From NCBI GenBank assembly GCA_023213395.1, contig CM041465.1, positions 225,811,741 to 225,875,740 of the forward strand: a DNA stretch of 64,000 bases. Reading direction: 5' to 3'. The notes beneath the pieces are model-generated. The model searched no databases. It saw nothing but the letters and a program-made list of their open reading frames with translations, and was not told the DNA's origin. The position numbers and the translations under genes were made by a program. The DNA comes from Cycas panzhihuaensis (lineage: Eukaryota > Cycadophyta). Positions 47,721-59,690 of the stretch are shown piece after piece (within the stretch, counting starts at the first letter, position 1; every line of letters starts with the position of its first letter).

Positions 47721-48429
47721 ACCCTAGGAGTAGGGCAACACTAGTGAGTAGGATATATTAGTTTTTAATATGGGAAAGCACCGGACCTCCAGGGAGTCAC
47801 CATATATCATCACATGATCGTACTCTTCCCTGCAAGGATTCCAGCTTCTCGCAAATGATGTACCATACCATTTGTATGATATGACACATGATGATAAATG
47901 ATGTATATTTGCTTTTATGCGTATGTATATATATATGTATGAGGGTGCAAGGATGCACGATGAGCTGTATGTTATGATGTTTTTTTTTTTTTAGTTGATT
48001 ATCATATAGTTTATGATGGAGGATTATTTGAGCTACACATACTTCCTTTCATGCAGGTCCATACTCCTAACAGGCACACAGACAATTACCATGAGCAGAG
48101 GCGATGGACATATGTGAGGCTAAGAGGTAGGGTGGCACACATGTCCACATGGGAGCATAGTGGGATATGCAAAAGAAGCGTTAGTGGGAAGGGAGTGAAG
48201 ATACTCCTAGGAGTGACAGAGGCAATACACCCAATTAGGAAGATGGGGCCCTAGAAAAGTGGGACAAGAGGTTCCATGAGAAGAAACCTAAAGAAGCAAG
48301 AAGGCCACACTAAGCCGCCATCCCACCTGTGACTAGGGGGAATGGGGATACACCTAGGGTGGTAGTTTAGGCTCATTTTGGAGCGCATAGAGAAGAGTGA
48401 CATAGTCATGCATAAATTTTTTTTAGGAA
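47721..48429. other. E5 region between the antisense ORF and the integrase end
   Basis: A T-run lies near 47981-47993. A plus-strand frame at 48051-48254 follows a possible splice acceptor (CATGCAG) and might be a last exon of the antisense ORF. No domain recognised. Confidence 0.35.
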
Positions 48430-49810
48430 TTTCCCATTAACAACCTTCTTAAATTCGAGGCCCTCTAGGGTGGCGATCCTGTAAGCGTCGTTCCCAAGAC
48501 TCTCGAGAACAACAAAAGGGCAACCCATTTGGGTCCGAATTTGGTCAGGCTATCATGGACATATTCTAGTTTGAGGACGTAGTCCTCAGGATGTAAAGGA
48601 TAGGAATGAAGGTGTTTATAGTAAGTCCTCCATACACTAGCCTTAGAGGCAAGGTTGACCTGGTAGGCGGCTAAGCATTTCTCATCCAAGGCCTCGAGGT
48701 CTAGGAGATCAGGCTGGCAGATAGACTCCTCGTCGATAAGACCTCAGAGAGAGACCCGCATAGAAGGAATCTCCACTTCCAATGGGAGAACTGCCTCCAT
48801 CCCATAGACTATGGAGAAAGGAGTCATTCTCGTAGCCATACAGATAGATGTGCAATACGTCCATAGAGCAGAAGGGAGTTGAAGATGTCAATCTCTTTGA
48901 GATTGGGTAACGGTTTTCTTTAGAATATTTATAAGAGTTTTGTTAAACGATTTGACTTGGCCATTGGCCTGGGGGTAGTAAGGAGAGGAAGTTTTATGAG
49001 AAATGTTGAATTTCTCACAAAGCTAACCCATCTCTTTATTACAAAAAGGAGTTATGTTATCCGTGATTAGGGCATCAGGAACCTCGAAGCGGTAGATAAT
49101 ATGTTGATAGACAAAGGTGGCTATCATCTTATCAGGAGTAGTAGTCAAAGGAATGGCTTCCACCCATTTAGTAAAGTACTTTGTAGCAGTTAATATGAAC
49201 TTGTGCTGCAATGAAGAGGATGGGGATATGACTCTAATGAGGTCCAACCCCCATTAGGAGAAGGGCCATGGAGATATAATAGGGTGGAGAGCCTCGGAAG
49301 GCAAGTGGGTGATGTTGGCATGCTCCTAGCATCGCCGACATCTCATGGCGTAAGCATGGGCATCCTTAAAGAGGGATGGCCAATAGTATCCCATATGGAG
49401 GATCCTTTGGGCCATGGATTAGCCCCCAAAGTGGCCCCTGCAAATCTCATTGTGGCATTCACAGAGTATCTAGTTCACTTCATTGAGAGTGACACAGTAA
49501 AGAAGGATCCCATCGAAGGATATCTTGTACAATACCTCACTCATAAGGAAGTACTGCCTGGTAGTAGCTTGAATACAAGACCTAACTTTATCGCTAGCAT
49601 CAGGGTGATACTACTGTTGAGTGAGGTATTGTACGATATCCCCATACCACTCACTATCAGCAAGCAGATAAGGAGAGGAGTCCTGAATAGCCAGGATGGG
49701 CTTGTCAAGGAGAGTGTCATCAATAGGAATGTCCAAAGGGTTCAAGATAGGAGTGTCAATGATCTGCTCAGCCACTACCATCCCCTTCTTTGACTTCCTG
49801 TTAACGATGT
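48430..49810 (-). pseudogene. E5 integrase
   Basis: The zinc-binding region is at about 49460-49290 (CHNEICRGHFGG, then MGYYWPSLFKDAHAYAMRC and RRC). The core has MDLIRVISPSSSLQHKFILT with the first Asp and DALITDNITPFCNKEM with the second. The Glu position reads YYPQANGQVKSFNKTL: Lys replaces the catalytic Glu, giving D-D-K. The C-terminal part at 48689-48440 includes VLKLEYVHDSLTKFGPKWVA. A few stops and one frameshift also occur. No second RNase H lies between the gypsy RNase H and this gene, where Tat elements usually carry it. Confidence 0.88.
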
Positions 49811-49823
49811 AGAGGTTAAATTC

Positions 49824-50290
49824 CTAAAGGAGAACGGCCCACTTGCCGATCTTACTTGTTAGGTCGGGTCGGGTGAGTAAGTAGTGCAGGGGAACGGATT
49901 GAACGATCACCTGAGTAGTATTCCCAAGCAAGTAATGCCTGAACCTCTTGGTTATATGTACCAAGGAGAGGCATTCCTTCTCCGCAGAGGAGTAATTGAG
50001 TTCAATAGCCACGAGGGTGTGACTAATGAAGTAAATAGCCCTCTCAGCTCCTGAACCATCCTCCTGGGCTAACATGGTGCCCATAGATTCATCAATTACT
50101 GAGGTATATATGATAAATGGCCTATCAAAAAGAGGGAGCACCAATGTCAGGGTAGAAACGAGGGCTTCCTTAAGTTCTTCAAAGGATCATTGGGCCTTAG
50201 AAGACCAAATAAACAGGGCCCCCTTCTTTAATAGGTTAGTGAGCGGTTTGGCATTTATGGCGAAGTTCACCAAAAAAGGCCTGAGGAAAC
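49824..50290 (-). pseudogene. E5 RNase H (gypsy-type)
   Basis: The open stretch from 50144 reads PFIIYTSVIDESMGTMLAQE, then YFISHTLVAIELNYSSAEKE, then LVHITKRFRHYLLGNTTQVI. These are the Ty3/gypsy RNase H landmarks following RT. The usual start, LYLxxS, is altered to IYTSVIDES. Confidence 0.82.
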
Positions 50291-50318
50291 CAAGCCTACC
50301 TAAAAATGACTTAATCTG

Positions 50319-51040
50319 TCATTGGGTTTGAGGAGGTGGCATGTTAAGGATGGCCTTGACTTTATCAAGGTCAATTTGGATCCTTTGCTTTGACACAAGG
50401 AAACCAAGGAATTTGCCAACTATCACGGTAAACATATATTTAAGAGGGTTGAGGCTTACATGGTATTTGCGGCATTGTATTAAGATGGCCTGCAAATCAG
50501 AAGGGTGATGGGCTCTGACGTGTGAGAGACCCATCATGTCATCCATGAAGACCTCCAAGGATTTGTTGATAAGATCGTGAAAAATGAACTGCATCTCCCT
50601 TTGATAAGTGGCGCCTGCATTCTTAAGTCTGACAGGCATCGCCTTATAGGCAAAAGTACGCTACGGAGTGGTAAAGGCCATCTTATGATGGTCTTTATAA
50701 GAGATTTAAATTTGGTTATAGCCAGAAAAGCCGTCCATTAAGGATATGACTTCGAAAACAGTAGTTCGATCGATAAAGGGAAGTGGGAAATTATCCTTAG
50801 GACATGTGTTATTGATGTTACAGAAATCAACATATATCCGGATTGTCCCATTTTTTTTAGCAACGGGGACAATGTTAGACACCCACTTAGGGTAGTCGAT
50901 GGAAGTGATTAATCCTGCATTTAGGAGTTTCTCAACTTCTATTTTTACAGTAGCTAAGAGCTTAAGGTGAAGAGGGTGTTGCTTCTGATGCACGGTGTGA
51001 GCACCAAAAATAGTGGTAACGTTGTGGGTCACGATTGAAG
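50319..51040 (-). pseudogene. E5 reverse transcriptase
   Basis: Two long frames in sequence: 51032-50706 with KIEVEKLLNAGLITSIDYPK, WVSNIVPVAKKNGTIRIYVD and PKDNFPLPFIDRT (fingers) and LMDGFSGYNQI; then 50639-50319 with MPVRLKNAGATYQREMQFIF and the catalytic VFMDDMMGLS, followed by NPLKYMFTVIVGKFLGFLVS. Both Asp residues of the FMDD box are present. A short broken stretch at 50640-50705 separates the halves. Confidence 0.92.
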
Positions 51041-51380
51041 GATCAATTTCCTTTATATTAGAGTAGTCCCATATAAAAACATCTCAAAACTCCTAGAACA
51101 AAAGGATATACTCCTTCACTTCATTAGAAGAGCATTCCACCCCTACCTTAATGACTTTGCCTAGGGCAAGGACTATGTCCTGGGTTGCCCCCACGCACAT
51201 GGCATTCCCCTCTTCAAAGTGGAGGGGGCTTAGTCAATAGGAAGGGATGGAATGGGGGATGGAATTGGGTCAGCGAGAGAAGACCTAATAGCCAAGACCT
51301 TCTAATAGCCAAGCCTATGGTGACTAGAAGTAAGGTTGGGTGCAGAGCCCGCTAAGTGCTCAAGCAAGGCTTCATCATTC

Positions 51381-52340
51381 TCAAAGTAGTCCACCCCCAT
51401 GGATGATCATACTTTGAGAAGATGAAGGGTGAAGGGAAGTAGAGACAGCAGGACCATGGTGGTCGTCACGCTGCTCGTTGTACCCGACAGACTCCATGGA
51501 AGAGTCGGGGAGAGGTCCCTTACAAGGGACAACGTGAGGCTCCCCAACCTCGTTACTTTTGTGCGACAACGAAGGGGAGGACTCAAGGAGCACCTGATCA
51601 ACAAGGGCGATGACATGAGACATAAGAGAAGAACTAGTCTCTCCAACTATAAAGGTTCCAGAGTAGGATCTAGAATGAAAGAAGTGCCCTCTACTCATGC
51701 CCAGAAGGGAAATTGGGTGAGGGAGATCCTCATCCTCGCCATTAGACTCATCGTCACTAAGTATGGCAAGGTACCCGTAACTTCCAACACCAATAGGGGT
51801 GAAACACATAGGGTTGGAAGAAGAGGATGAAGGGTCTTCTTCCAAAAGAGATGAGTTAGGGATGTCAATAGAACAAGCAGAGGCATGGGTAGAAAGGCCT
51901 TTATCACCTTTCGCTTGGCCATGACCTACTTGACGGGATTGACATAGTTGTTTGGTGGGAGGAAGCTCCCAGGAGATGACTCTCATTCGCCCTTCATGGA
52001 TGAATTTAGGTTGTCCCCAGTGGGACGAGCACATGGCCCCCATCTGATCGAGCCATGGGCATCCTAACAAAAGATTATAGTCGACGTCAATGTCGAGAAC
52101 TACAATATTAGCGAGGACAGTCTTGTCCTCAAGAGTAAGCAAGATAGACACTAATCCCAAGGGTGTCTTTTCACTACCATTGTAGCCTTGACACCGCCAT
52201 GGAACTAGTCCTAAAGTTGATATGCCAAGCTCTTGCATAATGCGCAAGGGCATAGCATTAATAGAAGAACCATTGTTGACAATGATTCTTCGTAAAGTAT
52301 AATCTGGAGTATCGATGGTAATAGTGAAAGGGAAATGCCA
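51381..52340 (-). pseudogene. E5 retropepsin-like protease and linker
   Basis: The active-site region near 52290-52250 reads RIIVNNGSSINAMPLRIMQE, matching VDNGSSxNxMP of Tat proteases with the catalytic Asp changed to Asn. The 290-codon open frame from 52253 continues with VVLDIDVDYNLLLGCPWLDQ, the flap-distal LLGxPW motif, and then a Ser/Pro-rich linker of about 190 residues before RT. The linker has no recognised domain. The Asp loss should abolish processing. Confidence 0.85.
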
Positions 52341-52789
52341 TTGGCGCTCCCTTTCGCTAGTAGGGGAAGATCCTTCAGATCAAAAGAGATGACGGGCTCA
52401 CGACTCAGGGTGAGACCCAAGGCGTAAACAGGTGTGTCACCCAATCCTAAAGCCTCTAAGAGTAGTGTGTGTTGTTCAGGGTAGCTCCTCAAGATGTCCA
52501 TTATGGACATTCTGGCAGCCACAGTATGAAGCTCATTAACGACAGAGAAAGGCTTCTCCTTTATAGTGGGTTAGGGAAGAACCATTTGAAAGTCATAACA
52601 ACTGGGGCACACAAAAATAGTCTTGGGGAGTACAGGGTCTTCCGGAAGAGAAGTTTTCAGAAGAGGATCAAGGTGAGATATAGACGAGAGGCACAGTTCC
52701 CCTCTTTGATCGCTTGAGACCAGGTTAAAGCGTACAATGGGGTAGTCTCAAGCAACTGAATGACCTTCTTTCCCTTATTCTAAGATCGC

Positions 52790-55150
52790 AAAGGTGAACG
52801 AGTATGTCGGTTAGGGAAACCCGAGGAAGAGGACAAATTCCTTACATCCTTCCTTTTGGCTTGTGAAGGGAGAGGGTTTGGAGACCTCCCTCGGTTTCAG
52901 TTATTCTTTTGTTAGGGGTTACGATCACGTTCCCCGTATTTGGGGAAGGGATCTCTATGAACGAGCTGGTCTAGGTTGGGCCTAGACACCCGTTTAGGGA
53001 AAGAGTCGCATTGCGAGGTAGCCTTAAGATACTGTACTCGACACTGAGAATCATCGTGGAAGCACTCCCCATGGATGGAGCACCACTTCTTCTCAAGGAA
53101 GGAGTCAAGTTTTCTCGCTTAAGAGGATTGGGTATTACCACCCCTGGAAGCAGCGGCTTGGGAAGCCTGGTGAACTAACTTATTAGACGTGGGAGATGGA
53201 GCCTGGAGCTTGAGCTCCTTCATAGTTCATTCAAATGAATGTATGGCTAAAGTGAGAGGGTCTAGGGTCTTCTCGATAGAATGGGAAGAAGACCTAGTGG
53301 GTTGCTGAGTTTTGGTTTCTTTTAATGGTGGTGGTGCCTCATGTCGCTATGAGGACTTTAAAGGCTTCTTGAGTCCAGTATGGATCTCAATGGCCTCGAG
53401 TGCCAAGCACTTCGCTATGGCAGAGTCGCATGTAGTTGCCCCAATCTTAAGGACTTCTACATGGACTTCTGGGTGAAGGCCATTGACAAAAAGGTCCCTC
53501 TTCAACTCCTCGGGCAAAGTAGCCTTAGTGGAATGAAGAAGGTCATGCAAATACCACACAAAGTCATGATTCATTTCATCGTGACCTTGTCTAAGCAACA
53601 GAAGGGATTTCATTCCACTCTCAAATGGGCAAGCCATGTCAAAGTAATTGACGAACTCATCCATGAGCTGCTAGAATGAGAAGATAGAATGCACGAGTAG
53701 GAAATAAAACTATTTGAGGATGTCGCCTTGAAGAGATCACAGAAATAGTTTCATGAGGATGTGGTCATAGGACTAGTAGTCAATGCATGCCATAGAGAAA
53801 CTATGAACATGCTCTATTGGGTCTTGCAACGAAGTCCCATCGAATTTGGGGACTTGAGGAAGGTGAGGCAGTAAGTTAGTTCTTAACGCCTCAATAGATA
53901 AAGGAGTTGACTGATAGTCCATAAAAGGATGCACCCTCGACTGGACTATAGGATCAACATAAGCTAGAAATGATGGCGGGTAGGTTTGCCCAAATCCTCC
54001 TTGGAGGGTTTGGTTTGAAAGGGGATGTTATCCTCCTACTGCTTGGTGAGGAGGCACAAATCCCACATTCAAAGAAACCTGCATGGGAGAAGATAGGTAT
54101 GACATACCTATCCCTCCTAGAGAGTATGCTCCTTGTTGAAAAGAAGCTTGAGGGAATAAGCCTTGGGAAGGAGTTGGCCCTCCTTACAAAGGCGTGATAT
54201 AAGGTGTCATACAAGATGGCGAAAAGGAGGGGTGAGGAACCAGATTCTGCCTATATAGGCTGCTTGTGGACGGTGCGATCCCATAAGGATGCAAAGGGTC
54301 CACCCTATAAGCAGGTAGGGAGTTCCCTTTACCATGCCCCCATGGTTGAGTAGTGTAACCGGGAGGCACATAAAGAGAAAGGTCCCTAGGTTGGTATTGA
54401 AAGTGTGTGGGGATGGACCCCACGTGACTAGAAGTAGGGGGACATGTGGGTTCCCTAGGTCTAGTAGGTGGATAAACAATGGTGGGAGGAGGACTAGTGG
54501 TTTGACTAGTTAGGGACATGCTCAACCTGAGTTGGAAAGATGACATGCCCTGAGTGGTCCCCAAGGAACATACATCATTAGGGGAAGAAGAAGAGGTAAA
54601 AGGCATGCTCATCATGGGTATATCAACTAAACGATATGAGTGAGATGAAGGAGATATAGAAGAAGGGGGCACAATGCTTCGTAAGACGTTCTCAAACCAC
54701 TTTTGGTGTGGTTGGAGATGGGCAGCTTAGAAACATTAGCTCAAGGCTTCTGCTACATTGGCAAGAGGGGTATCTGAATGATCGTAAGAGGTAGAAGGGG
54801 CCTCATACAAAGCAGACCCCGTAAGATGATCCTCATAAGAATCACCATGGTGGTGGTGAAACTCTAAAGGGATGAAGGTTTTGCTCCATGAGTAGAGGAA
54901 TAGTGAGACTGGGGGTGTGGCTAGTCACCTAGATAATAAATGGGATCTTCGCTTCCTTGGGCAGACCCTTGGAAGGAAGTAGGTGGCTTAAGGGAATCAA
55001 ACACATAAGCGTGGTATGCCTAATCTGAAAGAGATCCCTCCATGATCAGATTGGGATCCGATGTGGGAAGGGAATCATATAGGGGCTCTTCCAATAACGG
55101 AGGTAGGCCTCACAAGGGACGTGAGAATCGTCATATGCAAGTCCTGCCTA
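52790..55150 (-). pseudogene. E5 gag
   Basis: The N-terminal part (about 55100-54000) is Pro/Ser-rich with the open frame 54672-54184. The capsid core at 53960-53347 starts VPKFDGTSLQDPIEHVHSF, a classic plant gag motif, and continues MDEFVNYFDMACPFESGMKS and EELKRDLFVNGLHPEVHVEV. A zinc-knuckle-like WCSIHGECFHDDSQC lies at 53093-53046 (Cys-x2-His-x3-Cys-x5-Cys spacing, variant). Several TAG/TAA stops break the capsid. The product would package the RNA. Confidence 0.85.
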
Positions 55151-55283
55151 TGCTCTAAAAGAAGAGAGAAACAAGGTAGTGTACATGTTAGGGGATGCCT
55201 AATAAGATCAAAAGGGAAAGCTACCAAGATATAGTAGCACCAACAAAAAAGGGAGAAAGATTAATTCCCTTACTGGCAGGTCC

Positions 55284-55299
55284 CTAGTATGGTCGCCAG
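55284..55299 (-). other. Primer binding site of E5
   Basis: On the minus strand, CTGGCGACCATACTAGGGAC follows the LTR end ATTCCA with a one-base gap. TGGCGACC is the PBS type seen in Tat-lineage elements (TGGCGCC-like) and not the tRNA-Met type used by E4 and the copia element. Confidence 0.8.
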
Positions 55300-58262
55300 T
55301 GGAATCACATCTACAGGGATGGTAACTACACCTAGCTGGGATTAACACTATGGACGGAAGGCTTCGGGATAAAGGGATCAAATCAATAAGTGTAAGGAAG
55401 CATCCACACAGGGTATCTATGTGTCGAATGCAGGTTTAGGACCCATGAATGGTGCACGACTTCCTCTAGGTAACTTAGCTTTTGATTTTGAAGGGAAGCG
55501 TAGGTGAGGGATGTCCTCGGTTGCCCGAGTGACCTCGAAACAAGGGTCTTCCTGCCCTTGAATGGCTGGAAGGGGAAGGCAAGAACCAGCGAGAAAGTAG
55601 GCCCTCGTGGAGGGAAATTAGAGGATGTAAGTGATATATGTGTAGGTATGATAAGGTAAGTGGGAGATCTTAGGGGACAAATCCTCTAGGAACTAACCCA
55701 CTTGAAGAGGATGTTGGGTGGACAAAGAGTGGTGGCAGAAAGGATTCCCGCCACTTTATGCATGAGGGGGTCTAATCTCTATATGCAATAATGGGGTAAA
55801 GACTAGTCATATGTGTGTGCAAATGAGATATATATAAAGCATATATGTGCAAAGAACGATAAATATAGTTTCCCTCTCAAAGACGAATCCTCACTCTCAT
55901 TTTGTTTTAAATAAGGGAAGGAGAAACAAAGAGATTGACCATGATATCATACAAAGTGCACGTCAATGCAATCGATCGAAAGAAAAGAAGAGGGGATATA
56001 CCCTAAGAAATGTTCTTTCCTAAAATGTGAACTAATGTGCAAGATGGTGATGCAAGTTGGTTCCCTTTTACTTTACTCCCTTATGTCTTTTCATGCAAAC
56101 ATACAAGCTAAAAGAAGCAAGAAAAGACTGACAAAATGAAAGCGACGTACTTAGAAGAACGATGCAACTAAAACGTGATCTTCGTCTTGCACTACACCCG
56201 CTTCCTCTTTTCCCTTTCCTATCACATAGGCAGCGTAGGGGTTTCCTTACCTCCCCCAAAATGAAAGGAAAGTAGTAATATAATGCAAAGGAAAAAAGGG
56301 ACTATATAAAGGCTGGAGCAACCAAAGGAAAGGAGGCCAAGAAACGCGCCTGGATTGTCGTCATTTACCTTTCTCCGCAAATGCTGCAGCAAACCTACAA
56401 TCACAAAGTTCTTTGCCCTTTCCAAAGGGGTTGCTAGGATACAAAGCCAATATATGTATATTTATGTAATAGTAAATGCTAAAATGTTACACGTTAGAAT
56501 GTTTCAAGTTAAGTAATCTTCTACTAAAAGTAACTCTACAATCTCCCAAGAAAACTAACAACACAAGCCAAGGTAAAGGGGAGGTTAGCCTCGGAATGGC
56601 TAACCCTCTGACAAGTGCACCTCCACGCTACCCTTAGACATAGGAAACAGCAGATTAGGATAGCCTATTGGTGGTAGATAGTGAGGGAAACAAACATCAC
56701 GAGGTTTGTGAAAGTTGCGTATGTTGCAAGTATGCTACGTGCAGTAAATTGTAACGTTGGCTAAGCCACAACCCAGGATGGGTGAGGGACATCGTTTGGG
56801 GCTAGTAGAGCTACCCAAGAGAGGCATGCAGGCTTGGAAATAGTGTAGCAAGGGCTACATACACTGATATCTAGTGCAGGCCAAATCCCAAAGACTCCCT
56901 GGCAATACAAGAGAGGCACAAGTGGAGGAGAGGAAAGAGGAGAAGGGGGTTACCCTTGAGGAGCAGGCCTAGTAGGTATGGGAACCCACCTTGGCTCCTT
57001 TCTCTCACTCTTTGTGGGTCCTCTCCTGTAGCCTCCTTGGAAAAACCAGAAGAGGGTACGGAGATGAAGATGGCAGAAAAACTGGAAATGAAGGAATACC
57101 TACTACATACACTAAAATATAAGAAAGAAAGGATGTGCTCAAAGATCTAACATTTTACAAGTCAATCCAAAGGAAATACATGGAACAACAATGACATAAT
57201 ACCTGTTGGGCTCAGTAGGAGGTAGCTCTGCCCCTGAAAACAATAGGAGATAGAAGATCTGATATGCTTACAGGGGATCCTTAGGAGGATGTTATAATTT
57301 GAATACAAACTTACTGAAAGTTGTAGGAAGGGCGTGGAGGCCAGACTTAGACATGAATCCTTACTTGGAGATGTTTGTTGATGAGCTTATTATCATGGAT
57401 TAAAGCTACAATGGATGGATCTCAGGTTGGAGCACAAGGAACTTGAGTGTTGCAGGGCGTTCCTGTAGAAAACTCCTGTGGAAGAGAGAGAGAAGAGAGA
57501 AAAGAAGGTGGAAGAAGAGAAGGAAAATGAGGTTGTTTTGGGATTTATACCTAACCCTAGGCTGAATGGACGATTAGGGTTGAGGTAAGGCTCAAGGGGT
57601 GTCGAAGCCAAGTGGCAATTTTGTGAAATTTTTAAAATTTACCATGGCAAATTTTAAAAAATGTGTTATGACAGTCGCCCTGCGGCAAACTTCGTAATCT
57701 GAAGTTTCTGCGTCTCATGACATTTTCCGGTCATGATGTGACAGAGACCAAAATAGGCCAAAAAGAGGATGCCTGGGAGCCTTAAAGAGGGTACCCTAGG
57801 CCTAGGAGGGGCCAACCCTCTATCTAGATGGCCGGGGACAGTTAAATAAAGTAGATGACCTAAACCAAATGGGGTACCGAAGCGGCAGGACTCCCAAGAA
57901 ACCAATAACTGGAGTAAAGATAAACCAATCACACTCGGCGGGGTCCTAAGGGTTGTGATATAGCAAGGGGTGTGACGAATCACATGGGCTAAGTGGTGCC
58001 TAGGACAACATGGAGATGCATAGGAGGGTTATGGAGTGCCATGGGGATGCATGTCCCACTTATCGTCATAGGGTAAAAGAGTAACAAGCAGTATGATCAA
58101 GCAACAGGTGTAAGATGATCACTCAAATATGTCAGTCAGTTATGCAACAAAACAATGCTTCTATTTACCTTTCTAGAGAAGCAGTAAAGGCAAAGGATCG
58201 AAGCATACCTGAACTTACCTGAGTCGACTTGCCAAAAACCCATTCCCGAGAGCTGAGAAACA
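55300..58262 (-). repeat. 5' LTR of E5 (2963 bp)
   Basis: On the plus strand it runs from TGGAATCACATCTACAGGGA to AGAGCTGAGAAACA. It aligns along its whole length with 40669-43625. It carries the antisense TATATAAA at 56303-56310. Confidence 0.94.
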
Positions 58263-58267
58263 GACAA
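58263..58267. other. Target site duplication GACAA of E5, right copy
   Basis: Differs from the left copy GATAA by one transition. The E4 RT frame resumes directly after it. Confidence 0.85.
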
Positions 58268-59080
58268 TGACAGAGATTTTGTTAGGGTTGACTCAGACGC
58301 CTTCCATAGAGATGATATACTCAAGGTATTATAATTTGATTTTACCAAATTCATATTTAGAGATTTTAGCATATAGTTGGTTTTAGAAAATCTATAAGGC
58401 AGACTCTAAATGTTGGACATGGAGGGTCATGGTAGTACTATAGATAAGGATGTCATTAAAGAAAACAATGATAAATTTGGGAAGGTAGGATGCAAAGATT
58501 TTATTCATTAGGGCCTAAAAAGTGGTAAGGGCATTACATAATCTAAATAGCATGACTTAGAATATAAAATGTACATTATGGGTTTAAAAAGTCATTTTAT
58601 ACTTGTCTTTAGGTATAATAAGAATCTAATAATACCCTAATTGTAGGTCAAGTTTAAAGAAGAACATGGCCCATGAATTTCATCCAACATGTTATTGATT
58701 TAGGAGGTCATGATTTTGTTCTTAATAGTGAGTTTATTTAGTTCTCTATAATCGACGTAGATTCGAAAAGAACCATAATTGTTTTGGACTAATACAATTG
58801 ATGCCACGTAAGGGCTCTTGTTGGGTTAGATGATACTCATGTCTAGGAGCTAAGTTGTGATACACTCAATTTTATTGTTTTGAAAATATGAGATATGGTA
58901 TGGGTAGAGGCTGGTGGGATTATGTGGGTGATTTAATTCAATGTTATGGTGGAATCTATAATTAGGGGGAAAGATTCCTAATAAAGGGTTAAAAATATAT
59001 TGGTACTTGTTGAGGATTGATTGGATATCTGGATGGACATCTAGTTGTGGTTGAATATTATTGATTTTGATAATGTAATC
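58268..59080 (-). pseudogene. E4 reverse transcriptase relic (5' part of RT)
   Basis: Minus-strand landmarks: VMPLPLFRP with KSLHPTFPNLSLFS (palm, shifted frames), the catalytic VFFNDILIYS near 58470-58440 where the first Asp of the FxDD box has become Asn, and YAKISKYEFGKIKLQYLEYI-like sequence with IISMEGV-stop-VNPNKIS just before the E5 junction. The frame continues on the other side of E5 at 40663. Confidence 0.82.
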
Positions 59081-59690
59081 AAGACTCCTATTAAGTTACT
59101 GACTCATTTATTTAGGGGTGATCAATTTATTGGGTGTAGATTAGAGACCATACAATTTATAAGTTTGTCCAAATTGGTCTTTAAACATCATAAATAGAAT
59201 ATGTGGAGAGTTGTTGGTATTATAGTTGCCTAAGGTCTAAAGCCATTGGATGCCAAGGATTGCATCTAAGCCTTTAATAGATAAGGCATAAAAGTCAGAT
59301 CAGAGGTGATACATTCTAATTTGAACTTGAAGATTGTAAATAACCCCAACATAGTGGAGGTTATAATGGCTAGGTAAGGAGTAATTAATTCTTATTTTTA
59401 GTTTAATATAGAGGTTCAACTACTTGGCGATTGTAATATGGAGGAAGTTTAGTGATGCACGACCATCTATTAAGATTATGAAGGGGTTCTTCCTTAGAGT
59501 TCATTTTATACGTAGTGGGTCAGGACAAGAAGAAGAGGAAATAGTGGATAGGGAAGGTTCAGGGGTAGGTTCGTGTTTGAGTAGGGGAAGCGATTCCAAA
59601 AGGGGTTCTTCTATAGTTTCTTCTTTTGAATTAGAATTGAGGTCGATGGTGAATATTATTTTTCTAGCTTTACAAACTTGAGCATGTCCA
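59081..59690 (-). pseudogene. E4 protease region relic
   Basis: This lies between RT and gag on the minus strand, so protease is expected here, but I could not read a clear active-site motif. A plus-strand frame at 59424-59681 is its shadow. Confidence 0.35.

Larger units (their letters stand above)
40669..58262 (-). mobile_element. E5: 17.6-kb Tat-lineage Ty3/gypsy element with long LTRs and extra ORFs
   Basis: LTRs of 2957 and 2963 bp, TSD GATAA/GACAA, a PBS beside the right LTR and a purine tract beside the left one define a complete minus-strand insertion. In its own direction: gag (55150-52790), protease (52340-51381), RT (51040-50319), RNase H (50290-49824), integrase (49810-48430), an antisense ORF with a plant-mobile-domain-like region (45905-47720, plus strand), and an archaeal-type RNase H (44675-44124) near the 3' LTR. 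The LTRs differ at roughly one base in ten in stretches I compared by eye. This is the best-preserved large element here, but every gene is broken. Confidence 0.93.

Noticed and set aside
49284-49793. 169-codon plus-strand open frame opposite the E5 integrase N-terminus
   Set aside because: The minus strand carries the zinc-binding region in the same interval; the plus frame is a shadow.
51429-51830. 133-codon plus-strand open frame opposite the E5 protease linker
   Set aside because: It is antisense to a longer frame whose N-terminal part carries the protease motif, and it shows no domain.
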